From positions 1 through 12,289 of the forward strand of contig LKMS01000028.1 of NCBI GenBank assembly GCA_001563965.1: DNA of 12,289 nucleotides, given 5' to 3'. The DNA is from Haloferacaceae archaeon PL-Br10_E2g29 (GTDB lineage: Archaea; Halobacteriota; Halobacteria; Halobacteriales; Haloferacaceae). A model generated the notes under the pieces. That model was given only the letters and a program-made list of their open reading frames with translations. It was not told the DNA's origin and did not search any database. Shown in pieces: positions 6,440 through 12,289 of the stretch (positions within the stretch are counted from its first letter, which is position 1; each line of letters begins with the position of its first letter). A program made the position numbers and the translations under genes.

Positions 6440-7141
6440 TCAGTTGCTGGCAGCTTCGGCGGTTTCGGCGTCAGCCGCAGCCTCGGCCTCGGCGGCCGCT
6501 CGTTCGGCCTTCTCGTTCTCTTCTTTTTTCGCCTTGATCTTTTTCATGCGGAAAATCTCCTCGCGTTCCTGTTCTTCGAGTTTCTGCTCGATGTACTCCT
6601 GGTTGGTGTAGAGGTCCGGAAGCAGTTTGAACTCGAGCGCGTTGACACGGCGTTTGGTCGTCTCGATCTCGTTCAGCATTTTTTTCATCGCCGTCTCGAC
6701 CTCCGCGGCGAGAATGATCGTCTCCAGGAGTTCCTCGTAGGCGTCGGCGGCCTCGTCAATTCGCGCCGACGAGCCGAGCAGGCCGTAGCCACGCTCGTCA
6801 AGGGATTTTCTGACTTTCGAGGACTCGATTTGGGGAACGACAACGCCCATGATGTTCTTCGACTGCGTCGTGATCTCGGGGTGTTCTTTGAGCGCTGCGG
6901 CCGCGCCGCGAACCGCCACGTCGCCCTCCATCGCGCGGGCCATGTTGAGCGTTCGCTGGGCGACATCGTAGTTGGCGTTGAGATCCTCGCGCACGTCTTG
7001 GGCCTGATCGAGGATATCCATGAACTCCATAATCAGCCCGTCACGCTTCTGTTCGAGCGTATCGTGGCCCCGCTCGGAGAGCTCGATACGGTCCTCGATC
7101 GCCATCAGGTTTTTTCGGGTTGGTTTGACGTCCTCGGCCAT
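6440..7141 (-). CDS. atpD: A-type ATP synthase subunit D (central stalk)
   Basis: The 233-residue protein is the rotor-stalk subunit of the archaeal A1Ao ATP synthase. It couples rotation of the membrane ring to the catalytic A3B3 head on the cytoplasmic face. The N-terminus (VKPTRKNLMAIEDRIELSERG by pattern) and the region KRRVNALEFKLLPDL are strongly diagnostic. Long helical N- and C-terminal regions form the antiparallel coiled coil, with a central globular part around RGAAAALKEHPEITTQSKNIMGVVVP. The last 25 or so residues are an Ala/Glu-rich low-complexity tail. The ATG at 7141 is chosen because it gives the family-standard MAxDVKPTRKN start. An upstream in-frame TTG at 7165 would add eight unconserved residues. 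A CATTAACC element about 30 bp upstream fits a leaderless transcript. Its neighbour is a phosphodiesterase gene, not atpB. Confidence 0.95.
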   Translation of the reverse strand: MAEDVKPTRKNLMAIEDRIELSERGHDTLEQKRDGLIMEFMDILDQAQDVREDLNANYDVAQRTLNMARAMEGDVAVRGAAAALKEHPEITTQSKNIMGVVVPQIESSKVRKSLDERGYGLLGSSARIDEAADAYEELLETIILAAEVETAMKKMLNEIETTKRRVNALEFKLLPDLYTNQEYIEQKLEEQEREEIFRMKKIKAKKEENEKAERAAAEAEAAADAETAEAASN

Positions 7142-7166
7142 CGCTTGGGCCTGCTTGTGGGCCAAA

Positions 7167-7176
7167 GGGGTTAATG
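7167..7176 (-). promoter_or_regulatory. TATA-like element for atpD
   Basis: The minus strand reads AACCATTAACCCC through this stretch, and the AT-rich core lies about 26-35 bp upstream of the ATG at 7141. It sits within the 39-bp gap after the phosphodiesterase stop. No T tract separates the two genes, so read-through from upstream is also possible. Confidence 0.4.
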
Positions 7177-7180
7177 GTTT

Positions 7181-8062
7181 TTAGTTTCCGTCGCGGTCGA
7201 GTGTCGACAACAACCCCGGATAGTCGGCAATAATACCGTCGACACCGGCGTGGTGTGCGCCGAGCGCCTCCCGCCACGTCCGAACGGTCCAAACGTTCAC
7301 CGCACGGCCCTCGGCGTGCGCGCGCTCGATGAGATCAACCGAGGCAAACGGGCCGGATTCGGGAACCGAGCGCGAAAAAAACGGGTCGGCGTCGATCATG
7401 TTCCACCGAAGATGGATCGCCTCGGCGTCATACCGGTCGGTGAGTTCGGCCCCAGTTGCGATAGCGTTCGAAAACACCACCGCAAGCGGCACCGACGCGT
7501 CGAGTTCGCGGGCCGCCGACAGCGCGCCCTCGTAAAACGACGACAGCACGATCGGGTTGTCGGCGGCGGCCGACTCGTCGAGCAACCGGCCGACGAACTC
7601 CCGCCAGCGGTCGGTCGCGGTCGTCAGGTCGGCATCCGAAAGCGGCTCGTCGAACCCGAACGGTTCGGTTCCGGGATGTTTGCATTCGATGTTGACCGCA
7701 AACGTCGGTGGAACCGCGGCGAGCACGTCAGCCAGTAACGGAACCGGTTCGTCGGTTCCGACGATCGTGTGTTTCGTGATCTCGTCGTACGGGAGTTCCC
7801 AAATCGGCCGATCGCTGACCGAGGCAGGCGCGTCAGTCAGCCGCGAGAGGTCGTCGTCGTGAAACACGACGAGCCGGTCGTCGCCTGTCGGCAGCACGTC
7901 GATTTCGATGCCGTCGGTTCGGCCGTCGGTCGTCGCTTTCCGAACCGCGCGGACGGTGTTTTCGGGAAACCGACCGGCAAAGCCGCGGTGGGCGATCACG
8001 CGGGGCCGCGAGTCGCCCGTGCGCGCCGTCAGCCGGCGGTGTCGCGTGGCGTCTGTCGTCAC
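7181..8062 (-). CDS. Glycerophosphodiester phosphodiesterase (GDPD family)
   Basis: The 293-residue protein hydrolyses glycerophosphodiesters to an alcohol and a glycerol phosphate using a metal ion. GDPD motifs are intact: His25-Arg26 in AHRGFAGRFPENT, Glu34-Asn35, Glu53 and Asp55 in GIEIDVLPT, His68 in FHDDDLSRLTD, a further metal-ligand Glu in VNIECKHPG, and the C-terminal VNVWTVRTW and GVDGIIADYP segments that close the TIM barrel. No signal peptide is seen, so it is probably cytoplasmic, unlike periplasmic GlpQ. In an archaeon the physiological substrate is unclear because native lipids carry the opposite glycerol stereochemistry. The GTG at 8062 is used as start because a TTTAACC TATA-like element lies 25-33 bp upstream and the HRG motif follows soon after. 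It is divergent from a membrane-bound glycosyltransferase. Confidence 0.93.
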   Translation of the reverse strand: MTTDATRHRRLTARTGDSRPRVIAHRGFAGRFPENTVRAVRKATTDGRTDGIEIDVLPTGDDRLVVFHDDDLSRLTDAPASVSDRPIWELPYDEITKHTIVGTDEPVPLLADVLAAVPPTFAVNIECKHPGTEPFGFDEPLSDADLTTATDRWREFVGRLLDESAAADNPIVLSSFYEGALSAARELDASVPLAVVFSNAIATGAELTDRYDAEAIHLRWNMIDADPFFSRSVPESGPFASVDLIERAHAEGRAVNVWTVRTWREALGAHHAGVDGIIADYPGLLSTLDRDGN

Positions 8063-8085
8063 TACGAGAAGCTTTGACCAAGCGG

Positions 8086-8096
8086 CGGTTAAACCG
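8086..8096 (-). promoter_or_regulatory. TATA element inside an 11-bp palindrome, GDPD gene promoter
   Basis: CGGTTAAACCG on the plus strand is an inverted repeat (CGGTT/A/AACCG). The AT core lies 27-31 bp upstream of the GTG at 8062, appropriate for a leaderless mRNA, and so supports that non-ATG start. The palindrome could also be a regulator site, but it is short. Confidence 0.5.
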
Positions 8097-8118
8097 TTCT
8101 ATCGGCTCGCGGACGGCA

Positions 8119-8127
8119 CGTTTAGGC
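8119..8127 (+). promoter_or_regulatory. TATA-like element for the glycosyltransferase gene
   Basis: CGTTTAGGC is centred 27 bp upstream of the ATG at 8150. With the GDPD element it forms a back-to-back promoter pair about 32 bp apart within the 87-bp divergent gap. Confidence 0.5.
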
Positions 8128-8149
8128 AACCGCCCACCGTAGCGTCGCC

Positions 8150-9133
8150 ATGGACTCCCGGCCGGCGATAAGCGTGATTCTCCCAACGGTTCGGCCGACA
8201 GCTGTCATCGACGAAGTCGCCAACCAGCTCGGCGAGCGCGACGAGTTGCTGCTCGTCTGTGACCAGCCGGACGACCCGGTTGTCGCCGCCTACGGCGTCG
8301 ACTCGGCGGTCGACACCGACGAATCCACAGAATCACCCCACTCGGTGTCGATCGCGTCGCTTCCGGCGTCGACACGGCTGGTGTTCGCGGGCGACCCGGT
8401 CGGCTGTTCCGGCAAGGCCAACGCGATTGCCGCCGGGATGGAAATCGCAACTCACGACCGAGTCGTCTGGACCGACGACGACTTTCACCATCCACCCGAC
8501 TGGCTCGACCAGCTTTCTCGCGAGTACGACACACAGGGACCGACGACCGAGGTGCCGTTTTTTGTCGGCCGCGACCCGTTGTCGACGCTGCTCGAACCGT
8601 TGTATGCACTGGGAGCGACCGCGGGGCTCACGCTGTTCGACAAACCGTGGGCGGGCGCAGTTATCTTCGAGCGCACCGACCTCGACGAAAGGCGGTTTTG
8701 CCGAGAGCTTCGACAGACCGTCAGCGACGACGGGTTGCTCTCGCTGCACACCGCCGTGACGCCGGTTCGACGCGTCCGAGAGGTTCCGGTCGGTGGGACG
8801 ATGGGCGAGTCGCTCGAACGACACGTCCGGTTCATGCAGATCGTCTGGCGGTTCGTGCCCCACCGCTGGGTAATTGTCCCACTGTCGGGAGTGTTTTTCC
8901 TCTGTTGTCTGTTTGCGCCGGTGCCGGCGGCCATCGCCGTAACGCTCTGGGTCGGCAGCGTCTACGCGTATTTCGGCGTTCGCCGCCCAACCGTGTTGTT
9001 GGCGTTTCCCGCGATGCTGGTGCAGTTTCCGTTGTTGCTCCATGGACTGGCGCGCCGACAGTTCGTCTGGGCGGGCCGGCGCTATCGCTGGCGACGCCGG
9101 TTTTCGGTGACCGTCGAGGACGACAAGGAGTGA
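8150..9133 (+). CDS. Family 2 glycosyltransferase, membrane-bound, ceramide-glucosyltransferase-like
   Basis: The 327-residue protein has a GT-A fold. ISVILPTVRP opens the nucleotide-binding half, VGCSGKANAIAAGM matches the GxxxKxxAlxxG segment, and TDDDF at 108-112 is the metal-binding DxD. GRDPLSTLLEPLYALGATAGL and WAGAVIFERTDLD resemble GT21/HpnI-type enzymes that move sugar onto membrane lipids. SDDG at 192-195 may supply the catalytic Asp. RHVRF at 224-228 occupies the place of the usual (Q/R)xxRW, with Phe for Trp. Two or three hydrophobic segments follow (about 243-280 and 284-304), and the basic C-terminus includes RRYRW at 310-314. A role in glycolipid or polysaccharide synthesis at the cytoplasmic face is inferred; the acceptor is unknown. 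The start at 8150 is backed by a TATA-like element. Confidence 0.85.
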   Translation: MDSRPAISVILPTVRPTAVIDEVANQLGERDELLLVCDQPDDPVVAAYGVDSAVDTDESTESPHSVSIASLPASTRLVFAGDPVGCSGKANAIAAGMEIATHDRVVWTDDDFHHPPDWLDQLSREYDTQGPTTEVPFFVGRDPLSTLLEPLYALGATAGLTLFDKPWAGAVIFERTDLDERRFCRELRQTVSDDGLLSLHTAVTPVRRVREVPVGGTMGESLERHVRFMQIVWRFVPHRWVIVPLSGVFFLCCLFAPVPAAIAVTLWVGSVYAYFGVRRPTVLLAFPAMLVQFPLLLHGLARRQFVWAGRRYRWRRRFSVTVEDDKE

Positions 9134-9192
9134 CTGTTTGATGATAGCCCGCTGACACCGTCGCGAACGGCGTCGACGACGCGGTATAGATG

Positions 9193-9200
9193 CTATTTTA
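9193..9200 (+). promoter_or_regulatory. TATA box for leuS
   Basis: CTATTTTA is centred about 28 bp upstream of the ATG at 9225, ideal for a leaderless transcript. A GAGAGG at about 9214-9219 could act as a Shine-Dalgarno sequence if transcription starts slightly earlier. I see no other signal in the 91-bp gap after the glycosyltransferase gene. Confidence 0.6.
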
Positions 9201-9224
9201 CGGCCGACACACCGAGAGGCGCGT

Positions 9225-12161
9225 ATGGATTACAACCCGCAGGAACTCGAAGCCGACTGGCGGGAGCGGTGGGCCGACGACGGCCGCTACGAGGCCGACC
9301 CCACCACGACGACGGGTCCCGACGACAGCGAGACGACGTTCATCACGGTGCCGTATCCCTACCCCAGCGGCGGCATGCACATCGGTCACGCACGAACCTA
9401 CACCGTCCCCGATGTCTACGCGCGCTACCGCCGCCAGCAGGGCGACGACGTGTTGTTCCCGATGGCCTGGCACGTCACCGGCACGCCGATTATCGGCGCG
9501 GTCGAGCGGTTGGAAAAACGGGAGCCGAAACAGCTCTCGGTGTTGCAGGACACCTACAACGTCTCCGATGCGGTGCTCAAAGACCTCGAAACGCCGATGG
9601 GCTACGCGCGGCACTTCATCGAGGAACACTACAAAAGCGGCATGCAGTCGCTCGGTCTCTCGATCGACTGGCGTCGCGAGTTCACGACGAACGATGAGCG
9701 TTACTCGAAGTTCATCACGTGGCAGTACGAAACCCTCCGCGAGCGGGGGCGACTCGAAAAGGGACTGCACCCCGTCAAGTACTGCACCGAGCAGGAAAAC
9801 CCGGTGACGACCCACGACCTGCTTGAGGGCGAAGATGTCGAGTACCAAGAGTACACGCTCATCAAGTTTACCCAGGCGGGAAGCGACAGCGCCGACAGCG
9901 ATTCCGGCGACACCGTCATTCCGATGGCGACGCTCCGGCCCGAAACGGTTCGCGGCGTCACCAACGCCTACGTCGACCCCGAAGCGACCTACGTCGAAGC
10001 CAGCGTCGACGGCGAAACCTGGATTATCTCCGTTGAGGCCGCAGAAAAGCTCGAACTGCAGGATCACGCGGTCGACCGTGACGCGGCGTTCAGCGGCGAA
10101 AATCTCGTTGGCGAGCGCGTCACCAACCCCGTTACGGGCGACGAAATTCTCATTTTGCCGGCCGCATTCGTCGACAGCGACAGCGCGACCGGCGTTGTCA
10201 TGTCGGTGCCGGCACACAGCCCCGACGACTATCTCGCACTGCAGGAAGCGAAAACCGACCGCGAGCGACTCCGCGAGTTCGGAATCGATCCCGATGAGGT
10301 CGACGCCATCGAACCTATCGCCATTCTCGATGTCGAGGGCTACGGCGAGATTCCAGCCAAAGACGCCGTTGAATCTGCAGGAATCACCGACAGCACCGAC
10401 CCCGACCTCAAAGCGGTCACCCAATCGCTGTACAACGCCGAGTTCCACACGGGTCGGCTCCACGACGAGTATGGCGAGTATGCCGGCGAAGTGATCGAGG
10501 ACGTTCGAGAGGAGTTGGCGGCGGCCTACCGCGAGGAAGGCGCGTTTGGCGCGATGTACGACTTCCCCGAACCCGTGATTTCGCGGGCCGGCGGGAAGGT
10601 CGTCGTCGCCTACCAGGACACCTGGTTTCTCACCTACAACGACGAAGACTGGAAGCAGGCGGCCAAGCGCGTCGTCGAGACGATGGACACGACGCCCGAA
10701 AACACCCGTGGGGAGTACACTCACACCATCGACTGGCTCAACGAGTGGCCCTGCATTCGCAACTACGGGCTGGGAACCCGACTGCCGTGGGACGACGACT
10801 TCGTCATCGAGCCGTTGTCGGATTCGACCATCTACATGGCGTACTACACGATCGCCCACCGACTCGGCGACGTTCCGGTCGACGACCTCGACCGCGATTT
10901 CTTCGATGCGCTGTTTTACGGCTCCGAGGCGGTCGACGGCGAGGCCGACGAGCGGGCGCTCGATCTGCGCGCGGAGTGGCAGTACTGGTACCCCGTTTCC
11001 CAGCGGTTTTCGGCCAACGACCTCATCTCGAACCACCTCACCTTCTACCTCTTCCACCATGCCGAACTGTTCGACGAGGCCGAGTGGCCCGAAGGGATCA
11101 CGATCATGGGAATGGGCCTGCTCGAAGGCGAAAAGATGTCATCCTCGAAGGGCCACGTCGTCCTGCCCGGCAAAGCGATCGCTGACTACGGTGCCGACAC
11201 GGTGCGGTTTTTCCTGTTGAACTCCGCCGAACCGTGGCAGGATTACGACTGGCGCGACGAGCAGGTCGCGGGTGTCGAAAAACAGTTGCGACGGTTTTGG
11301 AACCGGTCGGCGGAGCTAATCGAGGCGGGCGAACGCAGTGAGGACGGCGGTGACGGCACCGCCGCCGAGAGCGACCCAACGCCCGAAGCGCTCGAACACA
11401 TCGACCGCTGGCTACTGTCGAAGCTCCAGACGACGATCGAAACCGTCACCGACGCGCTCGAAAACGCCGAAACGCGAACCGCCTCCCAAGCCGCGTTTTA
11501 CGGCTTCGAAGAGCACCTCAAATGGTACCGCCGCCGAACGGAGCTCGACCGTCCCGCCGCGCAGTGGACGCTTCGACACATCCTCGAAACCCGGCTTCGA
11601 CTGCTCGCGCCGTTCACCCCGTTTCTGACGAACGAACTCCACGAGCAGCTCACGGGGACACCCGCCGAGGACGCGCCGTGGCCAGCGGTCGACGCCGAGC
11701 GGATTTCGCGGCGCACCGAAACCGAAGAGCGACAGATCGAACGACTCACCGATGACATTCAGGACATTCTCTCGGTGACCGAACAAGACCCCGAAACGAT
11801 TCGCATCTACGTCGCCGCCGACTGGAAGCGCGAGGTGTTCGAGACGGTTCGCGACACGGGAACTGACGTCGGCCAGGTCATGGGCGAGGTAATGCAGAAT
11901 CCCGCCCTCCGCGAGCGGGGCAACGAGGTCAACCAACTCGTCCAGGATCTCGTCGAACTCGTCCGCGGCGTCGACGACGACACGCTCGATGCGATGGCCA
12001 AAATAGACGAACGCTCGACGTACGAAACGGCCGCCGCCTTCCTCGAACGCGAGTTCGACGCGACCGTCGAATGCTACGCCGAAGACGACGCCAACATCGA
12101 CGATCCGGCCGATCGCGCCCGAAAAGCGGTTCCGTTCCGGCCGGCGATCCACATTGAGTGA
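9225..12161 (+). CDS. leuS: Leucyl-tRNA synthetase, archaeal type
   Basis: The 978-residue class Ia enzyme charges tRNA-Leu with leucine and proofreads mischarged products. The HIGH motif is at residues 52-55 (GGMHIGHAR) and the KMSKS loop reads KMSSS at 637-641, both within the Rossmann catalytic domain. The CP1 editing domain contains TLRPET at 236-241 and VPAHSPDDY around 328-336. Asp335 aligns with the conserved editing aspartate (Asp345 in Escherichia coli, from memory), so proofreading looks intact. The anticodon-binding helical domain and the archaeal C-terminal domain follow. Acidic Ser/Asp/Glu-rich inserts near 221-231 and about 704-722 are consistent with halophilic adaptation. Length is typical for archaeal LeuRS. 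The stop is 3 bp from the stop of the convergent ornithine cyclodeaminase-like gene. Confidence 0.98.
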   Translation: MDYNPQELEADWRERWADDGRYEADPTTTTGPDDSETTFITVPYPYPSGGMHIGHARTYTVPDVYARYRRQQGDDVLFPMAWHVTGTPIIGAVERLEKREPKQLSVLQDTYNVSDAVLKDLETPMGYARHFIEEHYKSGMQSLGLSIDWRREFTTNDERYSKFITWQYETLRERGRLEKGLHPVKYCTEQENPVTTHDLLEGEDVEYQEYTLIKFTQAGSDSADSDSGDTVIPMATLRPETVRGVTNAYVDPEATYVEASVDGETWIISVEAAEKLELQDHAVDRDAAFSGENLVGERVTNPVTGDEILILPAAFVDSDSATGVVMSVPAHSPDDYLALQEAKTDRERLREFGIDPDEVDAIEPIAILDVEGYGEIPAKDAVESAGITDSTDPDLKAVTQSLYNAEFHTGRLHDEYGEYAGEVIEDVREELAAAYREEGAFGAMYDFPEPVISRAGGKVVVAYQDTWFLTYNDEDWKQAAKRVVETMDTTPENTRGEYTHTIDWLNEWPCIRNYGLGTRLPWDDDFVIEPLSDSTIYMAYYTIAHRLGDVPVDDLDRDFFDALFYGSEAVDGEADERALDLRAEWQYWYPVSQRFSANDLISNHLTFYLFHHAELFDEAEWPEGITIMGMGLLEGEKMSSSKGHVVLPGKAIADYGADTVRFFLLNSAEPWQDYDWRDEQVAGVEKQLRRFWNRSAELIEAGERSEDGGDGTAAESDPTPEALEHIDRWLLSKLQTTIETVTDALENAETRTASQAAFYGFEEHLKWYRRRTELDRPAAQWTLRHILETRLRLLAPFTPFLTNELHEQLTGTPAEDAPWPAVDAERISRRTETEERQIERLTDDIQDILSVTEQDPETIRIYVAADWKREVFETVRDTGTDVGQVMGEVMQNPALRERGNEVNQLVQDLVELVRGVDDDTLDAMAKIDERSTYETAAAFLEREFDATVECYAEDDANIDDPADRARKAVPFRPAIHIE

Positions 12162-12164
12162 GGA

Positions 12165-12289
12165 TTAGCGGTCGCCCAACCCGAGCAGATCGAACGGTGT
12201 GCCGTTCCCGCGTTCTTTCGCGGCCGTGTAGACGACGTGTGCCGCGGCTACGTCCTGAATTGCCAACCCGGTCGAATCGAAGACGGAGA
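12165..12289 (-). CDS. Ornithine cyclodeaminase / mu-crystallin family protein, C-terminal fragment (cut by window edge)
   Basis: Translation of the minus strand from the edge gives about 41 residues ending in TAA at 12165-12167. They begin SVFDSTGLAIQDVAAAHVVY and end FDLLGLGDR. The FDSTGLAIQDxAxAxxxY pattern is characteristic of the C-terminal part of the ornithine cyclodeaminase/mu-crystallin family (PF02423), which includes archaeal alanine dehydrogenase. These enzymes use NAD(H) on amino or imino acids; which one this is cannot be told from the tail. The start lies beyond the window. The gene converges on leuS with only 3 bp between the stop codons. Confidence 0.88.
   Translation of the reverse strand, partial: SVFDSTGLAIQDVAAAHVVYTAAKERGNGTPFDLLGLGDR

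Noticed and set aside
9198..11060. Long open frame of 620 codons on the minus strand opposite leuS
   Set aside because: It lies wholly antisense to a clearly conserved LeuRS. The lack of stops follows from GC-rich third positions and Asp/Glu-rich coding on the other strand, and the translation shows no family motif.
1..12289. Novel defence system, toxin-antitoxin pair, CRISPR array or prophage
   Set aside because: Every gene-sized frame is accounted for by a housekeeping or conserved haloarchaeal family, no spaced repeats are present, and gene density and composition are uniform across the window.

Overview
The window is chromosomal DNA from a halophilic archaeon (class Halobacteria). The evidence is GC-rich coding sequence with strong G/C preference at third codon positions, very acidic proteins, and many genes whose start codon lies 25-33 bp downstream of a TATA-like box, as expected for leaderless haloarchaeal transcripts. 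Three haloarchaea-restricted DUF families (DUF5789, DUF5790, DUF6276) also appear to be present. No genus can be assigned with confidence.

Layout, left to right: tRNA-Val(UAC) on the minus strand; a membrane-anchored or secreted DUF192 protein and a full-length ABC exporter on the plus strand; a small DUF5789 protein on the minus strand; a creatininase-family metallo-amidohydrolase on the plus strand; DUF5790 and the archaeal dihydroneopterin aldolase MptD on the minus strand; an NAD-dependent sugar dehydrogenase of the Azf (glucose-6-phosphate dehydrogenase)/uronate dehydrogenase group on the plus strand; then a minus-strand run of glycerophosphodiester phosphodiesterase, A-type ATP synthase subunit D and a DUF6276 zinc-ribbon protein. 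A plus-strand family 2 glycosyltransferase diverges from the phosphodiesterase and is followed by leuS. The right edge cuts the C-terminus of a minus-strand ornithine cyclodeaminase/mu-crystallin-family protein.

Functionally this is mostly core and housekeeping content: translation (tRNA-Val, LeuRS), energy (AtpD), central sugar oxidation (Azf), pterin/flavin-type cofactor metabolism (MptD, possibly the creatininase homologue), and membrane or envelope work (ABC exporter, phosphodiesterase, glycosyltransferase). Genes are tightly packed, with several tail-to-tail pairs separated by only 3-24 bp. I see no mobile element, CRISPR array, prophage, toxin-antitoxin pair or obvious new defence system. 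The items worth a second look are modest: atpD without its usual ATPase neighbours, a creatininase/MptD neighbourhood that may be linked by pyrimidine and pterin chemistry, a tandem 6-bp repeat directly upstream of one TATA box, a T-tract that may serve as both terminator and promoter, and unusual motif placement in the glycosyltransferase.
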